Below, in pieces: positions 26,241 to 34,735 of a stretch of 64,000 nt of DNA. The notes under the pieces are model-generated. The model saw nothing but the letters and a program-made list of their open reading frames with translations. It ran no database searches and was not told the origin of the DNA. The stretch spans positions 787,362-851,361 of the forward strand of contig NZ_MASW01000006.1 in the NCBI RefSeq assembly GCF_003202285.1, written 5' to 3'. A program made the position numbers and the translations under genes. Each line of letters begins with the position of its first letter. The stretch's first letter is position 1. The DNA comes from Prauserella muralis. Lineage in GTDB: Bacteria; Actinomycetota; Actinomycetes; Mycobacteriales; Pseudonocardiaceae.

Positions 26241-27051
26241 CGGTCCCGTCCCCGGTGCCGTAGACCGTGCGCAGCCGGTCGGCCGTGAGCGTGTCCGCCG
26301 CCTCGTCGAGCACCACACGGCCCGCACGCAGCGCCACGATGCGGTCGGCGTTGGCGAGCGCCAGCTCGACCTGGTGCAGGCTGCAGAGGACGGAGATGTC
26401 GTCCTCCCTGCTGATGCGCCGGAGAATGTCCAGCACCAGGGCACTCGACGCCGGGTCGAGGGAGGCGACCGGCTCGTCGGCCAGGATCAGCTGGGGGCCC
26501 TGCATCAGGGTTCTGGCCACCGCGACCCGCTGTTGCTGGCCACCGGAGAGAGTGTCGCAGCGCTGGAAGCGCTGGTCGGCCATGCCGACGCGGTCCAGGT
26601 TCTCCAGCGCCGCCACGCGCAGCGCGCGCGGATAGCTCATCACCCCGTAGCGCGGCCAGCGCAGGGTGGCGAGCGCGCCCATCAGCACGTTCTCCATCGC
26701 GCTCAACCGGCCCACGAGCCCGAACTGCTGGAAGGCGAAGCCGACCTTGGTCCGCAACGCGCGCAGACCGCGTCGCGAGCACGTGGCCGGGTCGGTCCCG
26801 AGCGTGCGTACGCTTCCGCGTTCGACCGTGTGCATCCCGTTGACGAGCCGGAGCAGCGTGGACTTGCCCGCACCCGAAGGGCCGACCAGGCCGACGAACT
26901 CACCGCGCCGGACCGCGAGGTCGACGTCGTCGAGCACGGTGACGGCGCCGAACGCCTTGTGGACGCCTCTCATCTCGACCGCGTACCGGCCGGGCTCCTC
27001 GGCGGCCGTGGGGATGGCGCTCCGTCGACCTCGCACCGCATCCGTCCTCAT
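26233..27051 (-). CDS. Phosphonate-type ABC ATP-binding protein (PhnC-like)
   Basis: 272 residues. Walker A GPSGAGKST, Q-loop AFQQFGLVGRLSAMENVL, signature LSGGQQQR, Walker B LILADEP and switch SLHQ. The SAMENVLMGAL segment and the SLHQ (not THD) switch are typical of PhnC. The start is the ATG at 27051, overlapping the stop of the MBL hydrolase gene (ATGA). Confidence 0.88.
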   Translation of the reverse strand: MRTDAVRGRRSAIPTAAEEPGRYAVEMRGVHKAFGAVTVLDDVDLAVRRGEFVGLVGPSGAGKSTLLRLVNGMHTVERGSVRTLGTDPATCSRRGLRALRTKVGFAFQQFGLVGRLSAMENVLMGALATLRWPRYGVMSYPRALRVAALENLDRVGMADQRFQRCDTLSGGQQQRVAVARTLMQGPQLILADEPVASLDPASSALVLDILRRISREDDISVLCSLHQVELALANADRIVALRAGRVVLDEAADTLTADRLRTVYGTGDGTDG

Positions 27052-27887
27052 ACGTCGATGGCCAGCAGGTCGTGACCGACGACGACGTCGCCGTCGAAGT
27101 CCCTGCGCACGATGTCGCTCCACGCGCTGTCGGCGACCGTTCCGTCGGAGGGGCTGAGATGACTCAGCACCAGCGTGCGCACCCCCGCATTCGCCGCGAT
27201 CCCGCCCACCTCCGTCACCGGCGTGTGTGAGCCGAGCTGATGCCGGCGCATGCGCTCGGGATCGAAGTTGCCCCGGCGATCGCCGACCCAGTCCGGATTG
27301 TGGGTTTCGTGCACGAGCAGGTCGGCGCCGCGGGCCAGCTCCACCAGCGCCGCGCACGGCGCCGTGTCACCGGAGACGACGACGGAGGACCCAGCGTGGT
27401 CGAAGCGGTACGCGAACGCGTGCTCGAACGGCGGATGGTTCACCAGCGCGGCGGTCACGGTCAGCTCGCCGAAGCTCGCCACGTGCCCGGCTGAGCGGAT
27501 CTCGTGACAGTCGACGAGGTCGCGGATGTCCACGCGCCCCTCGTCCTCGACGCGGGTGTCGATGTCGACCCGGTTGAGCGCAAACACCGCGCGGGTCATC
27601 TCCGCGAGCGGCGGCGGCCCGTAGGTGGCCAGGCGGCCGGTTCTGCCGTTGGCCCAGCCGGACATGATCACGTTCCCGTAGGCGCCGTTGTGGTCGCTGT
27701 GGTGGTGAGTCAGCAGGATGGCGTCGATGGCCGCGGGGTCGAACCCGGCGCGCAGCAGCTGGTGGCAGGTTCCTTCCGCGCAGTCGACGAGCACCGTCGT
27801 CTCCCCCGCGATGACGACCTGACCGGGCCCCATCCGGGCCGTGGTGATCCGCGGCCCCGCCTTCGTGCCGAGCAGAACGATGCGCAT
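27048..27887 (-). CDS. MBL-fold metallohydrolase (RNase Z/PhnP-like group)
   Basis: 279 residues. The metal motif HxHxDH is present as THHHSDH near residue 62, followed by NHPPFEHAFAYRF, the metal-bridging Asp in VVSGDTAPC and the late histidine in VLSHLS. N-terminal MRIVLLGT and the overall order match the RNase Z-like subgroup, which includes the cyclic phosphodiesterase PhnP. It is encoded inside an importer operon between the binding protein and the ATPase, coupled by ATGA to the latter, so it may hydrolyse the imported compound. The substrate is unknown. Confidence 0.85.
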   Translation of the reverse strand: MRIVLLGTKAGPRITTARMGPGQVVIAGETTVLVDCAEGTCHQLLRAGFDPAAIDAILLTHHHSDHNGAYGNVIMSGWANGRTGRLATYGPPPLAEMTRAVFALNRVDIDTRVEDEGRVDIRDLVDCHEIRSAGHVASFGELTVTAALVNHPPFEHAFAYRFDHAGSSVVVSGDTAPCAALVELARGADLLVHETHNPDWVGDRRGNFDPERMRRHQLGSHTPVTEVGGIAANAGVRTLVLSHLSPSDGTVADSAWSDIVRRDFDGDVVVGHDLLAIDV

Positions 27888-27896
27888 ACGGCTCGC

Positions 27897-28892
27897 TCAC
27901 TCCCCCTCGGTACAGACGTCGGCCTTCGTCACCTCACAGATCCGCGCGATCGTCCGATAGTCCTGATCGGACGCTTCGACGAACTTCCACGCGTTGGAGG
28001 CGCCCATGGTGCACGCCCGCACACCCTGCTTGTCGCCCCAGAGCTCGGGCCCCTCGATCTCGGCACCCTCGCAGAAGCCCTGCTGCGCCATCTCGGCCGC
28101 CGTGTGGGCCGTCACGGTGCGCTGTATCCGCTCGCGGGTCTGCTCGGGCAGCCAGGTGCCGACGACGATCGGTGGCGCCGGGATCAGCGGTGAGGTCCAG
28201 ACTTTCCTGACCTGGCCGGGCTTCAGCAGACCTCGTTCGGGCAGGAGCTGGTCGATGAACACCTCGCCGACGAACGCGATGTCACAGTCACCCGCCAGCA
28301 GTGAGGCCACGGACGTGTCGTGCCCGCCGGAGTACACCACGGTGGCCGCGCGTTCGGGGTCGACGCCGGCCTGCCGCAGGGACGCGAGCGGTTGCAGGTA
28401 CCCCGTGGTCGAACCGGGGTCGGTGAAGCAGATGTTCTTGCCCTTGACGTCCTCGAGCGAGTTGATGTCGCGGTCGTCGCCACGCACGACGCCGTAGGAG
28501 GTCGCGCCCGCCTCGCCGCCGGGGGTGTCCACCGGAGCCGCGATCGGCTCGACGTCGGCGCGGCTGCGCGCCAGGTAGTAGCTGAACGCGCCGTAGACCG
28601 CGATGTCCACGCGCTGCGCGACCTGCGCCTCGACGACGGCCGCGTTGCTGGTGACCGCCTGGAACTCGATCGGAACCCCGAGTTCCTTCTCCAGCGCGGA
28701 CAGGATCGGCTCGAAGGAGGCCTCGAGATGTTCCGACTGCTCCGACGGGATCGCGGCGAAGACGAGCTTGTCCGCGCCTCCGCCGTCCGCGGCGGCACCT
28801 CCGGGGTCGGCGCCGGGACCGGCACCGCAGGCGGCCGCGAGGACGGCCGTCACGCCAACGGCGAGCATTTTCGGGGATCTCTTCCGGAACAT
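27897..28892 (-). CDS. Phosphate/phosphite/phosphonate-type ABC substrate-binding protein (PhnD-like)
   Basis: 331 residues. The lipoprotein signal ends VLAAACGAG. The PhnD-like body is clear: VFAAIPSEQSEHLEASFEPI, the VDIAVYGAFSYYLA segment, and the ligand loop FTDPGSTTGYLQP. ATG at 28892 follows AAAGGAG. First gene of the importer/MBL operon. It is divergent from the secreted hydrolase at 29078. Confidence 0.87.
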   Translation of the reverse strand: MFRKRSPKMLAVGVTAVLAAACGAGPGADPGGAAADGGGADKLVFAAIPSEQSEHLEASFEPILSALEKELGVPIEFQAVTSNAAVVEAQVAQRVDIAVYGAFSYYLARSRADVEPIAAPVDTPGGEAGATSYGVVRGDDRDINSLEDVKGKNICFTDPGSTTGYLQPLASLRQAGVDPERAATVVYSGGHDTSVASLLAGDCDIAFVGEVFIDQLLPERGLLKPGQVRKVWTSPLIPAPPIVVGTWLPEQTRERIQRTVTAHTAAEMAQQGFCEGAEIEGPELWGDKQGVRACTMGASNAWKFVEASDQDYRTIARICEVTKADVCTEGE

Positions 28893-28984
28893 CGGCAACT
28901 CCTTTGCTGCGCGTTGCCGGGTAAAGTATGCAGGTAAACGGGCATTGTCAACACATCCGCAACGGGCGTACAGTATCTGCCCAA

Positions 28985-29000
28985 CGTCATTACTCGTCAG
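28985..29000. promoter_or_regulatory. Second candidate PaaX-family site
   Basis: CGTCATTACTCGTCAG resembles the palindrome at 23311-23331. On the minus strand both begin CTGACG and share TAAT at the same offset, with an ACGT/CGT right half. It lies in the divergent region between the PhnD-like gene and the hydrolase gene. The similarity is partial. Confidence 0.4.
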
Positions 29001-29077
29001 ATGGACGACGTCCGTACACGATTCGCCTCGTATCGACCTCGGCGCCAGCGCCGGATCGCTCAGTGTGGAGTGTGACC

Positions 29078-30508
29078 ATGGGTTCTCGTCGTCGGCGACA
29101 GTGGGCGAGAAGGGCAGGGGCTCTCGCCATCCTCGCCTGCACCGCGGCGCTCGCGCCGAACGCGGCCGCCGCGGCCGGGTCCGGGCCCACCGGCCCGGTG
29201 AGCGTGCGCGGTACACATCCCGGCGGCGCGACGTACGCCATCGAAGTACCGCGGCACTGGAACGGCACCGTGCTCACCTTCAGCCCGGGCTACGGTCAGG
29301 GCGCCGGGACCGAGGGACGCCCCGCTGAACTCGGTGGCAACCCGGCCGCCCGGACGTGGTTGCTCGACAACGGGTACGCGCTCGCCGGGACCCGCCCCTT
29401 CGGGGACGGCTGGGCGGTCGAGGAGACGTTGCGGGCGGTACCGCAGACCATGGCCACCTTCCGCCGGATCGCCGGCGAGCCCGAGGTCACGCTCGCGTGG
29501 GGCGCCTCGATGGGCGGGGCGGTCACGGCAGGCCTCGCCGAGAGTCGGCCGGACGTCGTGGACGGTGCGCTGCCCTACTGCGCCTCGGTCGCCGGGCCGG
29601 TCGCCATGCTCAACCAGTCGCTCGACGCGGCGTTCGCCTTCCGCACCCTGCTTGCCCCCGGCGAACCTTCGGTGCGGCTGACCGGCTTCGCCTCGGCCGC
29701 CGAGGAGACCCGGACGACCACGACCGCCAGGCGGATTCTCGACAGCGCGCAGCGCACGGCCGAAGGGCGGGCGCGGATCGCGCTGGCCGCGGCGTTCGCC
29801 CAGGTGTCGACGTGGTCGGTTCCCGGTACTGCCGAGCCGTCAAGGCACGACTGGGCGGGCCAGCAGGCTCAGCAGTACGCGGCGTTCATGCCGACGGTGT
29901 TCTCCCCGCGTTACCCACTCGAACAGCGGGCGGGCGGGAACTTCTCGTGGAACACCGGCGTCGACTACACCGTCCAGTTGCGACACTCGGGGCGGCTTCG
30001 TCAGGTACGCGCACGGTACGAGCACGCCGGACTGGATCTCGACGCCGACCTGCGGCGGCTGGACCGGGCACCCCGGATCGCGGCGAGCGGGGAGCCCGTC
30101 GCCTACCTGGAACGCAACGTCACCCCCACCGGACGGCTGGGCGTTCCGGTGCTCACCGTGCACGAGCGGGGCGACAACTATCCGACCGTCACGCAGGCAC
30201 GTGCCTACGCCGATGCGGTCCAGCGAGCCGGTGACCGGCGGTTGCTCCGGCAGGCCTTCGTCGACCGGCCGGGACACTGCGCCTACACCCCGGCCGAACT
30301 CGTCTCCGCGCTGCTGACCCTCGAGGACCGGGTCCGCACCGGCACGTGGAAGCACCCCACGGCGGTCTCGCTGAACCGGCTCGCCGCCCGGCTCGCCTCG
30401 CGGAATCCGGAGCTGGGCACCGCGATGTTCGTCCCGCTGCGCCCGCACGAGTTCCTGCGGCCGCACTCGCCCGCGCTCACCGGTGACCGGCAGCAGAGCA
30501 GCCGGTGA
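29078..30508 (+). CDS. Secreted alpha/beta hydrolase (first of tandem pair)
   Basis: 476 residues. An arginine-rich N-terminus and hydrophobic stretch ending PNAAAAAGS look like a signal peptide, possibly Tat. Nucleophile elbow GASMGG, a likely acid in HERGDNYP and the catalytic histidine in RPGHCAY. Mature part begins with a VSVRGTHPGGATYAIEVP strand region as in the neighbour. ATG at 29078, 7 bp after GGAG. It is paralogous to the next gene, 20 bp downstream; the shared NTGVDY and ARIALAAA segments show this. Substrate unknown; an ester or peptide in the medium is plausible. Confidence 0.8.
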   Translation: MGSRRRRQWARRAGALAILACTAALAPNAAAAAGSGPTGPVSVRGTHPGGATYAIEVPRHWNGTVLTFSPGYGQGAGTEGRPAELGGNPAARTWLLDNGYALAGTRPFGDGWAVEETLRAVPQTMATFRRIAGEPEVTLAWGASMGGAVTAGLAESRPDVVDGALPYCASVAGPVAMLNQSLDAAFAFRTLLAPGEPSVRLTGFASAAEETRTTTTARRILDSAQRTAEGRARIALAAAFAQVSTWSVPGTAEPSRHDWAGQQAQQYAAFMPTVFSPRYPLEQRAGGNFSWNTGVDYTVQLRHSGRLRQVRARYEHAGLDLDADLRRLDRAPRIAASGEPVAYLERNVTPTGRLGVPVLTVHERGDNYPTVTQARAYADAVQRAGDRRLLRQAFVDRPGHCAYTPAELVSALLTLEDRVRTGTWKHPTAVSLNRLAARLASRNPELGTAMFVPLRPHEFLRPHSPALTGDRQQSSR

Positions 30509-30528
30509 ACCTCCTCGGAAGGAAACGC

Positions 30529-31932
30529 ATGCGCAGATCAGTGATCCACGGTGCCGTCGCGGCACTCACCGCGCTGGCCTGTCTGGCCGGCGCCGCACCC
30601 GCGGTGGCCGACGAACCCGCCGGGAACCCACGGCCGTGCCTCGTCGAGGTACCCGCGGGGACATCCTGTGTGGAAGGGTCCCTGCCGGACTCGACACCCT
30701 ACCGGTTCGTGGTGCCCTCCGGCTGGAACGGCGCCGTGCTCGTGGACCTCGACTTCGCAGGACGCCCGCTCGACGATCCGTACATCGCCAGGATGCTGGA
30801 CCGCGGCTTCGCGATGGGCGGCACCACCCGGACCGTGACCGGATGGCGGCTCACGGCCGCCGCCGGAAACCAGGCTGCCGCACTGGAGCGGTTCGTCGCG
30901 GCGTTCGGCGAACCACGCTGGGCCATCGCTTCCGGGTCGTCCATGGGCGGCATGATCTCGGCACTCACCGCACAGCGGCATCCGGAGTCGTTCGACGCCG
31001 CGGTGCCCTTCTGCGGCGGGCTCGGGGGCGCCGTCGGCCAGTGGAACCAGAAGCTGGACACCGTCTTCACGCTCAAGACACTGCTGTTCCCCGGCTCCGA
31101 CCTGCCGGTGACCGGCATTCCCGCCGACATCGAGGGCGCGCGGCAGGCCTGGCAGTCGTCACTCGCGCGGGCACAGACCACCCCGGAGGGCCGGGCGCGG
31201 ATCGCACTGGCCGCGGCCATCGGCCAGCTGCCGTCGTGGGGGCACACGGCGAGCGGCACGCCGACCCCGATGCCGGATCCCGGTGACACTGCCGCCCTGC
31301 AGGAAGGCATGTACCTTGCCCTGTCCGGCGGCGCCCTGCCCTACATCGGCCAGGCGATGAGCAGCAGGCACACCATCGAACGGCTCGCCGGGGGAAACCC
31401 GTCGTGGAACACCGGCGTCGACTACGCCGAGCAGCTGGCCGCCGCCGAACCGCGGCAGCGGAGGGCCGTCGGCGAGCTCTATCGCCGCGCGGGGCTGGAC
31501 CTGCGCGCCGACCTGCGCACGCTGGCGGGCACGTCACGGATCGCGGCGGACCCAGGTGCGGTGGAGTACCTGGAACGGACGGGGGTCTTCACCGGGGACA
31601 TCCGGATTCCCGTGCTCACCGTGAACCCGATCGGCGACCAGATCTCCACGGTCGCCCAGCAACAGGCGTACGAATCGGTGGTCCGCGCGTCGGGCAACGG
31701 CGCGCTGCTGCGGCAGTCGTACGTGCGCACGGCCGGGCACTGCACGTTCAGCACGGGAGAGCGCGAGGCCGCGATCGCCGCGATCATGCACCGGTTGCGG
31801 ACGGGCCACTGGGACGGCATGACGACGCCGGCGACGCTGAACAGCCTCGCCGAGTCGGCGCCGGGGGCGGAGCAGGGCCGCTACCTGCCGTACCGTCCGG
31901 CGAGGTTCAACCGCCCGTACTTCGGCGCCTGA
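30529..31932 (+). CDS. Secreted alpha/beta hydrolase (second of tandem pair)
   Basis: 467 residues. Signal peptide ALTALACLAGAAPAVADEP. Nucleophile elbow GSSMGG, a likely acid in NPIGDQIS and histidine in TAGHCTF. Collinear with the upstream hydrolase (SWNTGVDY, RARIALAAA, YLERT), so the pair arose by duplication. Start ATG at 30529 behind GGAAGG; a GTG at 30505 overlapping the previous stop is an alternative. A strong hairpin follows the stop. Confidence 0.8.
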   Translation: MRRSVIHGAVAALTALACLAGAAPAVADEPAGNPRPCLVEVPAGTSCVEGSLPDSTPYRFVVPSGWNGAVLVDLDFAGRPLDDPYIARMLDRGFAMGGTTRTVTGWRLTAAAGNQAAALERFVAAFGEPRWAIASGSSMGGMISALTAQRHPESFDAAVPFCGGLGGAVGQWNQKLDTVFTLKTLLFPGSDLPVTGIPADIEGARQAWQSSLARAQTTPEGRARIALAAAIGQLPSWGHTASGTPTPMPDPGDTAALQEGMYLALSGGALPYIGQAMSSRHTIERLAGGNPSWNTGVDYAEQLAAAEPRQRRAVGELYRRAGLDLRADLRTLAGTSRIAADPGAVEYLERTGVFTGDIRIPVLTVNPIGDQISTVAQQQAYESVVRASGNGALLRQSYVRTAGHCTFSTGEREAAIAAIMHRLRTGHWDGMTTPATLNSLAESAPGAEQGRYLPYRPARFNRPYFGA

Positions 31933-31946
31933 GCCTCACCGAGTCA

Positions 31947-31990
31947 CCTGTGGATGCGGGGTAGCTGGGGACGCACCCCGCATCCACAGG
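31947..31990. terminator. Bidirectional hairpin terminator
   Basis: A perfect 15-bp stem (left arm 31947-31961, right arm 31976-31990) with a 14-base loop lies between the stop of the plus-strand hydrolase (31932) and the stop of the minus-strand MFS gene (31993). No long T-run follows, as is common in actinobacteria. It would end both converging transcripts. Confidence 0.8.
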
Positions 31991-31992
31991 CC

Positions 31993-33492
31993 TCAATGTT
32001 GCGTGCTCAGCGGGGTTTCGCGGGTGCACAGCAGCGAAACGAGGGCCAGCAACGCCAGCGGCAGCGCGACGAGGAAGACCGAGCCGAGCCCGGCGGTGTA
32101 GGCGGTGCGCACCGCCTCGGCGAGCGAGCCGGGCAGCGCCGCGATCCGCTCGGGGGTGCCGAGCAGCGTCCGCAGCGCGGCGTCGTCGGCGGCGAGCCCG
32201 GCCGAGGCGAGCGCCGACGGGAGGTCGGAGTGCAGCCGGCCGGTGATCATGGCGCCGAAGGCCGCGACACCGACGGCCCCGCCCAACGTGCGGCTGAAGG
32301 TCGCGGCCGAGCTGGCCACGCCGAGGTCGGCCGCACCGACGGAGTTCTGCGCGACGAGCACGAGAACCTGCTGGGTCAGCCCCGTACCCGCGCCGAGCAG
32401 GGCCATCCCGGCGGCCAGCCACCACTGCGGGGTGCCGGTGTCCAGCAGGCACAGCACGAGCAGGCCCGCCACCAGCGACCCGCATCCCGCCACGGGAAAG
32501 ACCTTCCACCGGCCCGTGCGTGCCACCAGATGCCCGGACAGCATCGACGCCACGATCATCGTGCCGATCTGCGGCAGCATGAGCAGCCCGGCCGTGGTGG
32601 CGCCGTACCCGCGCACCACCTGCAGGTACTGCGGCAGGTAGATGATGCCGCCGAACATGATGGCGCCGAGCAGGAAGCTGCTCGCGCACGCCACGGTGAA
32701 CGTGGGACTCCGGAACAGCCGGGGCGGCAGCATCGGGTCCGGCGCCCTGCGTTCGCGAAGCAGAGCCAGCGCGCCGATCACCAGCACGCCGGAGCCGAAC
32801 GCGACGGTCGTCGTCGAGAGCCACGGCCAGGCGCGGCCACCGGCCGACAGCAGCACCACCAGGCCGGTGGCCGCCGCGGCGAACAGCGTCCCTCCCACGA
32901 GGTCGACCTGGCCGCTGGGCCTGCCCCGAGTCCGGTTCGGGGCTCGCCGCACCAGCACCGCCGCCAGCAGGGTCAGCGGCACGACGCCCAGGAAGCACCA
33001 GCGCCAGCCCAGCCACGGAACGCCCACGACCAACCCGCCGACCAGCGGCCCCGCCACCGACGACACCCCGAACGAGAGGCCGAACCAGCTCGTGTAGCGC
33101 CCGCGGTCGCGCGCGGGAACCAGCCCGGCCACCAATGTGTTGGTCAGCGCGAGGATGCCCCCGGCACCGGCGCCCTGCAGCCCGCGGCCGGCGATGAGCA
33201 CTCCCATCGACGGCGCGAACCCGGCGACGAGCGACCCGGCGACGAACACACCGAGCGCGACGAGCAGCAGCGGCTTCGGCCCTCGGCGGTCGGCTCCCTT
33301 GCCCCACAGCGGGGTGGAGACGGTCATCGTCAGCAGGGCCGCGCTCGCGACCCACGCGAGTCGGTCCTGCCCGCCGAGCTCACCGGCGATGGTCGGCAGG
33401 GCGATGCCGACGATGGTGTTGGTCAGCGAGCCGACGAACAACGCCACCAGCGCTCCGGAGAGCACGGCGGTCATCGAAGGAGGTTCAGTCAC
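31993..33492 (-). CDS. MFS drug/metabolite exporter, DHA2 (14-TMS, EmrB-like) family
   Basis: About 499 residues with 14 membrane segments. DHA2 features are the TM1 segment SLTNTIVGIALPTIAGEL, WGKGADRRGPKPLLL after TM2, the GRGLQGAGAGG motif of TM4 and the antiporter motif C region GPLVGGLVV in TM5. GTG at 33492 overlaps the upstream stop; ATG at 33474 is an alternative but has no ribosome site. It is the last gene of the CoA-thioester operon and may export a product or a toxic intermediate. Confidence 0.85.
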   Translation of the reverse strand: MTEPPSMTAVLSGALVALFVGSLTNTIVGIALPTIAGELGGQDRLAWVASAALLTMTVSTPLWGKGADRRGPKPLLLVALGVFVAGSLVAGFAPSMGVLIAGRGLQGAGAGGILALTNTLVAGLVPARDRGRYTSWFGLSFGVSSVAGPLVGGLVVGVPWLGWRWCFLGVVPLTLLAAVLVRRAPNRTRGRPSGQVDLVGGTLFAAAATGLVVLLSAGGRAWPWLSTTTVAFGSGVLVIGALALLRERRAPDPMLPPRLFRSPTFTVACASSFLLGAIMFGGIIYLPQYLQVVRGYGATTAGLLMLPQIGTMIVASMLSGHLVARTGRWKVFPVAGCGSLVAGLLVLCLLDTGTPQWWLAAGMALLGAGTGLTQQVLVLVAQNSVGAADLGVASSAATFSRTLGGAVGVAAFGAMITGRLHSDLPSALASAGLAADDAALRTLLGTPERIAALPGSLAEAVRTAYTAGLGSVFLVALPLALLALVSLLCTRETPLSTQH

Positions 33493-34735
33493 CGGGGAGC
33501 ACGACGTGATCGAGCCACTCCGCGACCGTGCGGGTGATGCTGGCTTCGTCGGTTTCCCGGGAGTCCACATTGTCCGCGTGCAGTTCGAGCACCGGAATCC
33601 CGGCCGCCTCCAGCGCGCGGGTGGTGAAGTAGCTTCCGCGCGGGTCGTCCGAGACCAGGTGCACCACACCGTCGACGCCGTGCTGCCGGGCCTCCTTGAC
33701 ATACCACTCGGCCGACCACGGCGGGGTGTAGAGCTGGTCGGAGAAGGCCGCGAACCGTGCGGCCAGCGCGCGCAGCGGATCGTCGCCGTACCGCAGGTAG
33801 CCGTCCGCGGCGATCGCGAGGTACATCGACCACACGAACACCGCGCCGTGGCTGTCCTGGAACCGCCGGTAGAAGTCGAGGTCGAACCAGAGTCCCCGGC
33901 CGATCCACATCAGCCGTGCCCGCTCGTCGGCGCAGACCGAGGCACCCGCCGACACCCGCTCGGCCACCTCGTCGTGGAACGCGCGTGCGGCGTCGCGCGC
34001 CCACGTGGTGCCCCGGTGCCACTGTGGAACCATGACGCTGGGAATGCTGTCGGTGACCGCGAGCGGGCACGGTCGGGCGCGCGCGATGAGATCCCGGCTG
34101 CGCCGGTTCCACTCCTGCTGCTCGTTGGCCAGTGCCATGACCTCGCGGAAGCGGGTCTCGCGGAACGGCCTTCCCGTGGTCAGCTCGAGAAACCGGATCA
34201 GGCCGCGCAGCTCGCCGACCATCAGATCGAGCCGGTCGGTGCCGACGGCCTCCTCCCAGCGGCGTGGCATCAGCTCCCACCAGCGCACCGGAACGTCATT
34301 CGCCGCGGCGCTTTCCATGGGATAGAACGTGATGTCCGGCTGCTCGCTCCAGACATCGAAGATCTTGCGCGACGCATCCCCCGACGTCTCGCCGATGACG
34401 ATCGAGGGTCGCGGCAGACCGCCCCACGGCGCCGAGCCGGGATCCGGGTCGAACAGCGCCGCCAGCGCGATCGCGCTGTACTGCTCGATGTAGTCCGGGT
34501 AACCGCGCTCGCGCAGCAACGCGAGGCAGTCCTGGGTGCGTCCCTTCGCCGTCAGGATGGATGCCCACCACTGGTTGACGACGTAGGGAATCCCCATCGT
34601 GCGCAGGATCTCGTGGGGCGCGTCGGCGTTGACGAAGGCGAAGTGCCCGCCATCGGACCGTCCGGCGCGCAGATCGGCGAACCACTCCCGCTGGTGGGCG
34701 GTCGCCGCGCGGGCGGACGCCAGCCGTTCGCTCAC
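33485..34735 (-). CDS. 2-hydroxyacyl-CoA dehydratase subunit (HgdB/D family)
   Basis: 416 residues. It matches the 2-hydroxyacyl-CoA dehydratase D-component family: EILRTMGIPYVVNQWWAS near the N-terminus, a central TDSIPSVMVPQWHRG and the C-terminal HLVSDDPRGSYFTTRALEAAGIPVLELHADNVD. Such heterodimers hold [4Fe-4S] clusters and remove water from (R)-2-hydroxyacyl-CoA by a ketyl-radical route. GTG at 34735 overlaps the partner subunit's stop (GTGA). No activator ATPase (HgdC/BadF family) is in the window. Only a few cysteines are available as cluster ligands. Confidence 0.82.
   Translation of the reverse strand: MSERLASARAATAHQREWFADLRAGRSDGGHFAFVNADAPHEILRTMGIPYVVNQWWASILTAKGRTQDCLALLRERGYPDYIEQYSAIALAALFDPDPGSAPWGGLPRPSIVIGETSGDASRKIFDVWSEQPDITFYPMESAAANDVPVRWWELMPRRWEEAVGTDRLDLMVGELRGLIRFLELTTGRPFRETRFREVMALANEQQEWNRRSRDLIARARPCPLAVTDSIPSVMVPQWHRGTTWARDAARAFHDEVAERVSAGASVCADERARLMWIGRGLWFDLDFYRRFQDSHGAVFVWSMYLAIAADGYLRYGDDPLRALAARFAAFSDQLYTPPWSAEWYVKEARQHGVDGVVHLVSDDPRGSYFTTRALEAAGIPVLELHADNVDSRETDEASITRTVAEWLDHVVLPGD

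Noticed and set aside
24573..28892. Calling the Phn-type operon a phosphonate degradation locus.
   Set aside because: Only transport genes and one MBL hydrolase are present; no phnG-M or phnX/phnW. The substrate is left open.
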